A stretch of DNA of 6,016 nt from a bacterium (GTDB lineage: Bacteria > BMS3Abin14), in assembly GCA_020352595.1 (NCBI GenBank), contig CP070682.1:1473295-1479310 (forward strand), given 5' to 3'. The position numbers were made by a program, and so were the translations under genes. Under the pieces are notes generated by a model. The model was given only the letters and a program-made list of their open reading frames with translations. It made no database searches and was not told the origin of the DNA. This document shows positions 1 to 6,016 of this stretch, one piece after another. Positions within the stretch are counted from its first letter, which is position 1. Every line of letters starts with the position of its first letter.

Positions 1-660
1 GAGGAACTCCATGGCCTCATCCGTCAACACGAGGTCCATCCCGGAGATTTCGGCGTCTTCCTCCAGGGCCCGCCTCACGATCCCCTCGATCTCCCGGGGT
101 GAAAGGGGGGTGAACACGAAGACCTTGCTTCTGGACAGGAGGGCCGCGTTCACCTCGAAGGAAGGGTTTTCCGTGGTGGCCCCGATGAGGATCACGTCCC
201 CGGACTCGACGTAGGGGAGGAAGGCGTCCTGCTGGGCCTTGTTGAACCGGTGGACCTCGTCGACGAACAGGATGGTGCGCCTCCCGGAACGGCGCCTGAG
301 ATCCTTCGCGGCCTTCATCACCTCCTTCATCTCCCTGGAACCCGAGGTCACCGCGCTGGAGGACATGTAGAGGGACCCGGTGCGATCCGCAATGAGCCGC
401 GCGAGGGTGGTCTTGCCGGAACCCGGAGGCCCCCAGAAGATCACCGAGGCGAGACGATCCTCCTCGATCATCTTCCTCAGGATGGCGCCCTCGGCCATGA
501 GATCCGTCTGTCCGACGAAACGGTCCAGGGTGGCGGGCCGCATCCTGTCGGCAAGGGGGCCCGCCTGGCCCGTCCGGGCGCCTCCGTGATGCTCCGGAAA
601 GAGGTCTCCGGTGGACCCGGCTGCCCTATCTCCTTCAATTTCCTTGATTTTCCTAGACAT
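1..660 (-). CDS. rarA: Replication-associated recombination protein A (RarA/MgsA), AAA+ ATPase, N-terminal 220 residues, C-terminus cut by window edge
   Basis: Reading the minus strand from ATG 660-658 gives 220 open codons that run off the left edge. Seen: a family-typical entry segment (PLADRMRP, about residues 35-41, then LDRFVGQ), Walker A GPPGSGKT at 77-84, Walker B ILFVDEVHRFN with D134/E135, the RarA-type sensor 1 segment ATTENPSFEVN at 161-171, and LLSR with a likely arginine finger at R177. Family knowledge: RarA (MgsA; WRNIP1/Mgs1 in eukaryotes) is a cytoplasmic clamp-loader-like ATPase acting at stalled replication forks and single-stranded DNA ends. The usual length is about 430-450 residues, so the lid and tetramerisation domains lie outside the window. 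ATG 660 is the furthest upstream start, because an in-frame TGA lies two codons before it. About 19 residues precede the DLF motif where many homologues begin, and no good Shine-Dalgarno sequence is visible, so the start is less sure than the identity. The gene is divergent from the receiver gene at 708. Confidence 0.95.
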   Translation of the reverse strand, partial: MSRKIKEIEGDRAAGSTGDLFPEHHGGARTGQAGPLADRMRPATLDRFVGQTDLMAEGAILRKMIEEDRLASVIFWGPPGSGKTTLARLIADRTGSLYMSSSAVTSGSREMKEVMKAAKDLRRRSGRRTILFVDEVHRFNKAQQDAFLPYVESGDVILIGATTENPSFEVNAALLSRSKVFVFTPLSPREIEGIVRRALEEDAEISGMDLVLTDEAMEFL

Positions 661-707
661 ATCTCATAAATTACCAGAAACTTTTTAAGGGGGGAAGTGT
701 ATCGGAC
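661..707. promoter_or_regulatory. Short AT-rich divergent intergenic region between rarA and the receiver gene; probable promoters
   Basis: These 47 bases are the only non-coding stretch of any size, and their left part is much richer in A and T than the flanking genes. Both neighbours start here and point outward, so promoters for both must lie here or reach into the 5' ends of the genes. A weak sigma70-like candidate for the rightward genes is TTGATT (644-649) with CATAAA (665-670), 15 bases apart and 4/6 matches each; its -35 would lie inside rarA. For rarA, TATGAG on the minus strand (663-668) is a poor -10 candidate. I see no clear operator or inverted repeat. The exact promoter positions are speculative. 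Confidence 0.3.
687..697 (+). promoter_or_regulatory. Ribosome binding site of the receiver gene
   Basis: A purine run AAGGGGGGAAG precedes ATG 708 by 10 bases. It is the only Shine-Dalgarno-like element upstream and supports ATG 708 as the start. The spacing is slightly long if only the 5' AAGGGG part pairs with 16S rRNA. Confidence 0.6.
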
Positions 708-1076
708 ATGGCAGCACACAAGATCCTCGTAGTTGATGACGAAGCGTTCATACTCAACCTGATGCGCAATGGCCTCGCGGAGCACGGCTTCGAAGTCGTC
801 ACCGCAGACAACGGATTTGAAGCCATTCTGGCCGTGGAGGAAGAGAAACCGGACCTTATCATCACCGACATCATGATGCCGCGGCTGACCGGTCTGGAGT
901 TCCTCAAGGCGCTCAAGAACAACCGGGAGACAAGCAGGATCCCCATCATCCTCATCTCGGCCTTGGACCAGGCCGACATGGTCAAGGAGGGCCTCGATCT
1001 CGGAGCCATCGACTATATCACCAAGCCTTTCAAGATCAACGAGATCGTCGGCAAACTGAAGCATCACCTCCCGTAA
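708..1076 (+). CDS. Single-domain response regulator (CheY-like receiver)
   Basis: A 122-residue protein consisting of one receiver (REC) domain and no output domain. All signature residues are present: the acidic pair D10-D11 in KILVVDDE, phosphoacceptor D54 in LIITDIMMP, the switch residue S84 in IILISA, and K106-P107 in DYITKPF with the aromatic switch residue Y103. This predicts a cytoplasmic protein phosphorylated on D54 by a histidine kinase and acting through protein contacts, either as a CheY-like effector or as a phosphorelay intermediate. It is followed 14 bases later by a receiver-GGDEF gene on the same strand, so the two are very likely co-transcribed and may act in one pathway. 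No kinase gene is in the window. The start is supported by a strong purine run upstream. The receiver identity is secure; the specific role is unknown. Confidence 0.95.
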   Translation: MAAHKILVVDDEAFILNLMRNGLAEHGFEVVTADNGFEAILAVEEEKPDLIITDIMMPRLTGLEFLKALKNNRETSRIPIILISALDQADMVKEGLDLGAIDYITKPFKINEIVGKLKHHLP

Positions 1077-1081
1077 AGGGG
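1075..1081 (+). promoter_or_regulatory. Ribosome binding site of the diguanylate cyclase gene, overlapping the stop of the receiver gene
   Basis: AAAGGGG begins within the TAA stop of the upstream gene (1074-1076) and ends 9 bases before ATG 1091. This fits direct co-translation of the two genes from one mRNA and leaves no room for a separate promoter in the gap. Confidence 0.6.
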
Positions 1082-1090
1082 CGCCTCCTG

Positions 1091-2041
1091 ATGGACCAGA
1101 AACCCAAGATACTCATCGTCGAAGACAACCCGCCTCTCAACGAGATCCTCTGCAAGATCGTCGAGTCAGAGGGTTACGAGGGCATTCCGGCCCACACGGG
1201 TGCGGAGGCCCTGGCTATTATGGAGAAGGACGGGCCCTTCGACCTCGTGCTTCTGGACGTGATGCTGCCCGACCCGGATGCGTCCAAGGGCGGGGGCATC
1301 GACGGCATCGAGGTCTGCCAGAGGATCAAGAAGGACCCCGGATCGGCGGACACCCTCATCTTCCTCGTCACGGTGAAGGATCAGCCTGAGGACATCATGA
1401 AGGGCATCGACGCCGGGGCCGACGACTATATCACCAAGCCCTTCAACACGACCCTGCTCCTGGCCAAGATCAAGGCCATGCTGAGGATCAAGAACCTCTC
1501 GGTGGAGCTCAAGGAGAAAAACCGGCAACTGGAAGAGATGGCCATCACCGATGGCCTGACGGGCATCCCCAACTACCGCTATTTCATCGACAAGCTCGAT
1601 GAGGAAGTCAGGCGCAGCCGGCGTTACAAGACGCCCTTCACGCTCCTTCTCCTTGACCTCGACAATTTCAAGGAGGTCAACGACACCCACGGCCATCGGC
1701 ACGGGGACTTCGTGCTCAGGGAGGTGGCCCGCCGTCTTCAGGTGGGGCTGCGCGAAACGGACCTCCTCGCGCGATACGGCGGGGACGAGTTCGTCCTCCT
1801 CCTGACCCAGACGGACACCGAGGGGGGATTGAGGGTGGCCAACCAGATCCTGGCAAGGCTTCTGACACCCGTGAAGGCCAACGACAGGGAGCACTCCATC
1901 GAGGCGAGCATAGGCCTTGTTTCCTACGACAGCGTCAATCCCAAATCCTCGGACGACCTCATCGTTTCCGCCGACAACGCCCTTTACAAGGCCAAGGAAC
2001 TGGGCGGCAACCAGATCTACGTTTACCGGAACGGGCCCTGA
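1091..2041 (+). CDS. Response regulator diguanylate cyclase (REC-GGDEF)
   Basis: A 316-residue two-domain protein. Residues 5-130 form a receiver with acidic E11-D12, phosphoacceptor D56 (LVLLDVMLP), T94 and K116-P117 (DDYITKPF). Residues about 132-150 look like a charged helical linker (KNLSVELKEKNRQLEEM), as expected for a signalling coiled coil. Residues 151-313 form the GGDEF domain, opening with ITDGLTGIPNYRYF and containing DLDNFKEVND (metal-binding D189), the active site RYGGDEF (GGDEF 230-234) and the C-terminal ADNALYKAKELGGN. R221-E-T-D224, five residues before GGDEF, is a canonical RxxD inhibitory site, so product feedback by c-di-GMP is expected. Predicted role: phosphorylation-controlled synthesis of c-di-GMP from two GTP in the cytoplasm, as in PleD or WspR; which process it controls is not visible. 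An odd feature is about eight extra residues between LP (59-60) and DG (71-72) in the receiver. The gene is second in the operon after the receiver gene and converges on glnD. Confidence 0.95.
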   Translation: MDQKPKILIVEDNPPLNEILCKIVESEGYEGIPAHTGAEALAIMEKDGPFDLVLLDVMLPDPDASKGGGIDGIEVCQRIKKDPGSADTLIFLVTVKDQPEDIMKGIDAGADDYITKPFNTTLLLAKIKAMLRIKNLSVELKEKNRQLEEMAITDGLTGIPNYRYFIDKLDEEVRRSRRYKTPFTLLLLDLDNFKEVNDTHGHRHGDFVLREVARRLQVGLRETDLLARYGGDEFVLLLTQTDTEGGLRVANQILARLLTPVKANDREHSIEASIGLVSYDSVNPKSSDDLIVSADNALYKAKELGGNQIYVYRNGP

Positions 2042-2050
2042 CTCAGGCCT
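2033..2050. other. Small hairpin across the convergent stop codons; possible weak transcription end signal
   Basis: The sequence around the two facing stop codons can fold as GGC(C)CTG - ACT - CAGGCC: six pairs with one bulged C, plus a possible G-T closing pair and a three-base loop. It includes TGA 2039-2041 of the cyclase gene and the reverse-strand TGA 2045-2043 of glnD. There is no T-tract on either side, so it does not meet the usual criteria for a Rho-independent terminator. In GC-rich DNA such a short stem can arise by chance. Confidence 0.2.
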
Positions 2051-4736
2051 GCTCCCCGAGGGTCGCCATGAGGGCTTCCCGGACCTTCCCGAGTTCCTGC
2101 TCGTCGGTGACCTTCTTCCCCTCGAGATCCTTGACGTAAAAGACGTCCACCGCCTGATCCACCTTGGTGGAAACCTTGGCGGTGTGGATGGAAAGACCCA
2201 GCCTGGCCAGGGTGGATGTGATCCTGTACAGCAGGCCTATCCGGTCGGTCGTGTAGACGTCGATGACCGTGTGGTCCTCAGAGATCTCGTTGTCGATCTC
2301 CACCCTGGTGGGTGCCGCGATCTTCCTCCGGTCCCTCTTGTCCAGGGGCATGGAGAGTTTCCGGCTGGTGAAGAGTTCGTCGACATCCATCTCCCCACCC
2401 ACCACCTTCTTCAGTTCCCTGTTGACGATGCGGGACTTGACGCGGTCCTGGATGGGCCTCATGACACTGTCGGTCACGTGCAGCACGTCGAGGACAACAC
2501 CGTCGGTCCTGGTGAGGATCTGGGCGCCCAGGATATTGATGTTATTGGCCGAAAGAACCCCCGCGATCTTGGCGAAGAGGCCGGGATGATCCCTCGCGAC
2601 GATGAAGAGGTTCGTGTAACTGCCCCCCTTGGCCTGGCGCCAGGACAGCCGAATGGGATCGGATCCTATCTTCAGGTTCATCTCAATGAGGTGGGCCAGG
2701 ACGTTGGGCTTGTAGACCATGTATGCCCTGTCCGTCAGGACATCCAGTTCTGAACGGACCTTTTCGGCTCCGTGGTCCGGGGAAAGGCGCTCCATGACCA
2801 CGGTCCTGGCCAGAAGGATCTTTTCCTGGACCTCCTCCCTGCTGATGCCGCCCTGCTCGATGGCCCTGTTGGCCTCGAGGAACAGTTCCGTTATGAGGCT
2901 GGCTTTCCAGTCGTTCCAAACGCCCGGCCCCACGGCTTTCAGATCGGCCATGGTGATGAGATACAGCAGTTTCAGATTATAGCTGCTGCCGACGATCCTG
3001 GCCGTCTCGAGGATGGTCTTCTCCTCGTGGAGATCCCTTCTCTGGGCGACGTGGGAGAGCAGGAGATGGTTCCTGATGAGGAACTCCATGGTCTCTATCT
3101 GGTCCCCGGTCAGGTCAAGGCGCCTGCCGGCTCTGGCGGCCATGACGGCGCCCGTCTCCGCGTGGTTGGAGCCCTTCCCCTTCCCCACATCGTGGAGAAG
3201 GAGCGTCATGAAGAGAAGCGTGCGCTGGGCACTGACCTCGTCGAAGACCTGCCTGTAGACGCTCATTGCCGGATCCTGGGAGCGCGGCAGTTCAACGATC
3301 TCCTTGATGGCCCTGATGCTGTGTTCGTCCACCGTATAGGTGTGATAGTAATCGTGCTGCATCTTGCAATGGATAGTGGCGAACTCGGGGATGTACCTGC
3401 CCAGGAAGCGCAGTTCGTTCATGAGCAGGAGGGTCTCGTAAAGCCTCCGGTCGTCTCCCAGGATGGCAAAGAACAGATCCCTGGTCCTGGAGTCTTTGCG
3501 GAAATCCTTGTCCACGAGCTTAAGGGATTTTCGTATGGCCAGCGACAGCTCCGGTGAGATCTCGAGGTTGGTCTTCTGAAAACGCCGGAAGACCTCCATG
3601 ATCCGGACCGGGTCCTCATGGAAAAATTCCGCCGGACTCGGCCTGGTGTAAAGGTTGCCGTCCCGGGCATAGAAACCGTCTCCCAGGTCCCTCTCCCTGA
3701 GCCTTTGAAGGATCCTGGGTGCCCTGCGCTTCCTGTCCATGGACTTCTTGATGATCCCCACAGTGATGTGGTGGACCCTGCCTGTGTGCCTGTAATACTC
3801 CTGCATGAACCTCTCCACCGGCGGCACGCCCCCTCGATCCCTGGTGCCCAGCCTCTGGGCGATAAAGGGCTGGCGCTCCATGGTCAGCAGGTCCCTTGCG
3901 GTGGTGGAGGCAAAGTGCAGGTCGCAGCGGATGCGCAGCAGGAAGTTGAGGGATTCGGTGAGGAAGCGGTAGTCCTCCTGGTCCAGGACATCAAGATCCT
4001 CGACCCTGCTCAGTTCCCGGAGGCTGTCCACGCCGAACAGGACCTTGGCCACCCAGAGGGCTGTGTGGATGTCCCTGAGCCCCCCCATCCCCTCCTTGAT
4101 GTTGGGCTCGAGGACATAGACGGTCCCGCCGTGCCTGGCCAGCCGCTCCTCCATGACCTTGAGCTTGGCCCGGACGAAATCGGGACCCACCTTGTCGAGG
4201 ACCTTCCGCTTGAACTCCTTTCGGAAATGGTCGAAGAACGCGGTGTCACCCTGGAGAAAACGTGCGTCCAGGATGGAGGTCAGGACATCGTAGTTCTCCT
4301 GAGCGAGGGCGAAACAGTCCCTGGCCGTCCGCGTGCTGTACCCGACATCGAGACCCGTGTCCCAGAGCAGGTAGAGCATCCGTTCGGTGAAGGCCCTGGT
4401 CCAGTGGGAGATCTCTTCCGGGACCAGGAAGAGAAGGTCCACGTCCGAGTGAGGGGCCAGTTCCCTCCTCCCGTAACTGCCCAGGGCGACCAGGACGAGT
4501 TTCCTGTCCTCCTTGACCCCCTCGTCGCGGAGGACCTGCGCAGTCCGTCTGTAGACGAAACCGATGATCTCGTCCATGAGCCTGGTCAGCTGGGCTATGA
4601 CCTCGAGGCTGTCGAGACCGGCTTCGTGTTCGAGCTTGAGGGTGTTCCAGGCGTTCCTGTAGGTGCGCTGGAGTTCCTTCCCGAGCTGCTGGGGTGCAGC
4701 GACGGCATCGAGGGATTCGACGCTGATGAGGCTCAT
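2043..4736 (-). CDS. glnD: Bifunctional [protein-PII] uridylyltransferase / uridylyl-removing enzyme (GlnD)
   Basis: A complete 897-residue GlnD of normal family length. Domains in order: nucleotidyltransferase with GSYGRREL at 86-93 and SDVDLLFL (metal-binding D98 and D100), followed by the family segments WDTGLDVGYSTRT (about 125-137) and GGLRDIHT (218-225); a helical linker; an HD phosphohydrolase domain with YHTYTVDEH (464-472), LLLHDVGKG (H515-D516), H525, H557/H562 and D598; and two C-terminal ACT domains (about 708-785 and 822-895; RDHPGLFAKIAGVL and TDRIGLLYRIT). Family knowledge: GlnD senses glutamine through its ACT domains, uridylylates PII (GlnB/GlnK) when nitrogen is limiting and removes UMP through the HD domain when glutamine is plentiful. 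All catalytic motifs for both activities look intact. ATG 4736 overlaps the stop of the upstream amidase (ATGA), with GGAG (minus strand, 4744-4741) four bases before it, so translation is probably coupled. No PII, amtB or glnA gene is nearby. Confidence 0.97.
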   Translation of the reverse strand: MSLISVESLDAVAAPQQLGKELQRTYRNAWNTLKLEHEAGLDSLEVIAQLTRLMDEIIGFVYRRTAQVLRDEGVKEDRKLVLVALGSYGRRELAPHSDVDLLFLVPEEISHWTRAFTERMLYLLWDTGLDVGYSTRTARDCFALAQENYDVLTSILDARFLQGDTAFFDHFRKEFKRKVLDKVGPDFVRAKLKVMEERLARHGGTVYVLEPNIKEGMGGLRDIHTALWVAKVLFGVDSLRELSRVEDLDVLDQEDYRFLTESLNFLLRIRCDLHFASTTARDLLTMERQPFIAQRLGTRDRGGVPPVERFMQEYYRHTGRVHHITVGIIKKSMDRKRRAPRILQRLRERDLGDGFYARDGNLYTRPSPAEFFHEDPVRIMEVFRRFQKTNLEISPELSLAIRKSLKLVDKDFRKDSRTRDLFFAILGDDRRLYETLLLMNELRFLGRYIPEFATIHCKMQHDYYHTYTVDEHSIRAIKEIVELPRSQDPAMSVYRQVFDEVSAQRTLLFMTLLLHDVGKGKGSNHAETGAVMAARAGRRLDLTGDQIETMEFLIRNHLLLSHVAQRRDLHEEKTILETARIVGSSYNLKLLYLITMADLKAVGPGVWNDWKASLITELFLEANRAIEQGGISREEVQEKILLARTVVMERLSPDHGAEKVRSELDVLTDRAYMVYKPNVLAHLIEMNLKIGSDPIRLSWRQAKGGSYTNLFIVARDHPGLFAKIAGVLSANNINILGAQILTRTDGVVLDVLHVTDSVMRPIQDRVKSRIVNRELKKVVGGEMDVDELFTSRKLSMPLDKRDRRKIAAPTRVEIDNEISEDHTVIDVYTTDRIGLLYRITSTLARLGLSIHTAKVSTKVDQAVDVFYVKDLEGKKVTDEQELGKVREALMATLGEQA

Positions 4737-6016
4737 GGCGCTCCACTGTAGGCCGAGGAAAGGAGGCTCACGTACTTCACGATGCCCTCGAGGATGGAGC
4801 TTGCCAGGGTGTCCCTGTAATCCTTTCTTGCCAGCAGCTTCTCGGCGCTGGGATTGCTGATGAAAGAGGTCTCGATGAGGACAGCGGGCATCTGGGCTCC
4901 GATGAGCACGTAGAAGCCCGCCTGTTTCACGCCCAGATTGGGGATGTCGCTGAAGCTGCTGCGAAGCCCGTTGTAGAGGCTGTCCTGGATGGATTCCGCC
5001 AGTATGCTCGACTGCTTGAGGTTGGATGTGCGGGTGAGGTCGAGGAGGATCTTCTCCAGATCCGAAAGGGCCTGCTGGGAGATGGCGTTCTCCAGCATGG
5101 CCGTTTCGCTGGCCTCCCTGCTCCTGGCCACACCGAGGAAGTAGGTCTCCACCCCCCTGACCTTCCTGCTGCGGGAGGCGTTGGTGTGTATGGAGATGAA
5201 CAGGTCGGCCTTGTTCTGGTTGGCGAAGGCGGTCCTTTCGGGCAGCTCGATGTAAAGGTCCGATGCCCTGGTCATGAGGACCTCGTAACCCTTCTCCTCC
5301 AGCAGCGGCTTGAGCCTGAGGGCCAGAGCCAGCGTCACGTCCTTCTCCTTAAGCCCGTTGGGGCCGATGGCACCGGGGTCCTTGCCCCCGTGCCCGGCAT
5401 CCAGGACGATCCTGCGGACACCGAGGCCGAACTGCTGCGCCAGGGGCAGGGGTTCGGCAGCCGTCGCCACCGGTTCGCCGGCTTCGGCGGCCGCGTACTG
5501 CCCCTGCTCACCGATGACGTCGATGACGAGACGGGAGGGGTTCTCCATGGTGAAGATCCTGTGATCGTTCATGCTGTCTATGTCCAGGACGAGCCGCACC
5601 GTGGTGTTGTCGTACTGGGCGACCCTGGCCCTCTGCAGCAGCCCGTCTTCTATGGTGATGGGATCGCACAGCCTCTGCGGGATGACGGCGTTCTGGATAT
5701 CGACGTAGAGCCTCGGGGGTTTGCCCGACACGGGGTCCTTCCTGAGCTGGTTCTCTGTAAAGCGCATGTTTCCGTTGGCGTAGACCACCACCCTGGTATA
5801 GTCGGGATTGGACCAGTACCTGATGTCGGTTATGTCAACCCGCGAGGAGGCTGGCTGACGCGGTGCTGGGTCGACGGGCCGCGGCGCGTAGGACGCGAGT
5901 TCCTTCATCTTGTTCCTGGCCCTGGAGGCCATGTCGCCCTTCGAGTACCTTGTGGTGATGTCGCTGTAGAGCCCGTACGCCTCCTCCTTGTCCCCCATCT
6001 CCTCCAGGATCTCGGC
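4733..6016 (-). CDS. N-acetylmuramoyl-L-alanine amidase (AMIN + Amidase_3, AmiB/AmiC-like), N-terminus cut by window edge
   Basis: 427 codons are visible; the frame stays open to the right edge, so the true start and any signal peptide are outside. Numbered from the first visible residue: 1-43 resemble a TPR-type helical repeat (GDKEEAYGLYSDITTRYSKG); 44-57 is a proline-rich linker; about 58-169 fit an AMIN domain (RVDITDIRYW, then PPRLYVDIQNAV and SRLVIDV); 170-199 is an Ala/Glu/Pro-containing hinge; about 202-418 are the Amidase_3 catalytic domain. Likely zinc ligands are H209 (LDAGHGGKDPGA), E224 (GLKEKDV) and H277 (ISIHTNA), with catalytic E382 (AVLIETSFISN). Family knowledge: these periplasmic zinc enzymes cleave the amide bond between N-acetylmuramic acid and L-alanine during septum splitting, and AMIN domains target them to the cell wall. 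Residues about 299-334 probably form the regulatory helix of AmiB/AmiC-type enzymes. ATG 5998 is unlikely to be the start, because it lies inside the TPR-like segment. The gene is upstream of glnD and overlaps it by four bases. Confidence 0.93.
   Translation of the reverse strand, partial: AEILEEMGDKEEAYGLYSDITTRYSKGDMASRARNKMKELASYAPRPVDPAPRQPASSRVDITDIRYWSNPDYTRVVVYANGNMRFTENQLRKDPVSGKPPRLYVDIQNAVIPQRLCDPITIEDGLLQRARVAQYDNTTVRLVLDIDSMNDHRIFTMENPSRLVIDVIGEQGQYAAAEAGEPVATAAEPLPLAQQFGLGVRRIVLDAGHGGKDPGAIGPNGLKEKDVTLALALRLKPLLEEKGYEVLMTRASDLYIELPERTAFANQNKADLFISIHTNASRSRKVRGVETYFLGVARSREASETAMLENAISQQALSDLEKILLDLTRTSNLKQSSILAESIQDSLYNGLRSSFSDIPNLGVKQAGFYVLIGAQMPAVLIETSFISNPSAEKLLARKDYRDTLASSILEGIVKYVSLLSSAYSGAP

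Noticed and set aside
250..669. Plus-strand open frame of 139 codons opposite rarA.
   Set aside because: It lies opposite the Walker A and Walker B region of RarA, so it is a shadow of that gene.
477..1067. Minus-strand open frame of 196 codons running through the receiver gene and into the rarA 5' end.
   Set aside because: It is antisense to a clear receiver gene and out of frame with rarA, and its translation has no family features.
1011..1446. Near-identical 23-base segments at 1011-1033 and 1424-1446.
   Set aside because: They encode the conserved receiver motif DYITKPF in two neighbouring receiver domains. This is family conservation and possibly an old duplication, not a recombination repeat.
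3078..3091. A 14-base direct repeat, GAGGAACTCCATGG, shared by positions 1-14 and 3078-3091.
   Set aside because: Both copies lie inside coding sequence and encode the same common tetrapeptide MEFL, in RarA and GlnD respectively. Shared codon preference explains the match; there is no flanking similarity.
3618..4751. Long open frame of 377 codons on the plus strand opposite glnD, with similar ones at 1917-2753 and 2772-3557.
   Set aside because: They mirror the GlnD codons. Their predicted proteins are rich in Gly, Pro, Val, Asp and His with no recognisable motif, as expected for the antisense frame of a GC-rich gene.
5996..5998. ATG at 5998 as the start of the amidase gene.
   Set aside because: The frame remains open to the window edge, the residues before it (AEILEE) continue the helical repeat, the GGAGGAG abuts the ATG with no spacing, and no signal peptide follows as a periplasmic amidase would need.
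1..6016. Mobile elements, CRISPR arrays, tRNA or rRNA genes, riboswitches, defence genes.
   Set aside because: None is visible. Nearly every base is inside one of five conserved genes with similar base composition, and there are no repeat arrays, transposase motifs or breaks in reading frames.

Overview
This window is a gene-dense stretch of a GC-rich (about 60% by eye) Gram-negative bacterial chromosome. Every long stretch is coding. Gene content (RarA, a PII uridylyltransferase, an AMIN-type cell-wall amidase with a TPR-like N-terminal part, and orphan receiver and diguanylate cyclase genes) and protein style suggest a deltaproteobacterium (Desulfobacterota) or a relative. That placement is an inference from sequence character; no 16S or other strong taxonomic marker is present.

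Layout: (1) 1-660, minus strand: the N-terminal half of the AAA+ ATPase RarA/MgsA, cut by the left edge. (2) 661-707: a 47-bp AT-rich divergent intergenic region, the only real gap in the window. (3) 708-1076 and 1091-2041, plus strand: a two-gene signalling operon made of a single-domain CheY-like receiver followed 14 bp later by a receiver-GGDEF diguanylate cyclase with intact catalytic and product-inhibition sites. (4) 2043-4736, minus strand: complete glnD, the bifunctional PII uridylyltransferase/uridylyl-removing enzyme (897 aa), convergent with the cyclase gene and separated from it by one base. (5) 4733-6016, minus strand: an N-acetylmuramoyl-L-alanine amidase (TPR-like segment, AMIN domain, Amidase_3 catalytic domain), cut by the right edge, whose stop overlaps the glnD start in an ATGA.

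Two transcription units therefore face each other. The minus-strand amidase-glnD unit runs leftward and meets the rightward receiver-cyclase unit tail to tail at 2041-2043. rarA is transcribed away from the signalling pair out of the short shared region. The receiver pair together carries the parts of a PleD-like regulator (REC, REC, GGDEF) split over two genes. No histidine kinase, PII gene, ammonium transporter or glutamine synthetase lies in the window, so the partners of these regulators must be elsewhere.

I found no mobile elements, CRISPR arrays, tRNA or rRNA genes, and no clearly novel system. The points worth a second look are modest: the split PleD-like arrangement, an insertion in the cyclase receiver domain next to its phosphoacceptor, the translational overlap of a cell-wall amidase with the nitrogen sensor gene, and the one-base convergent junction with a small hairpin.
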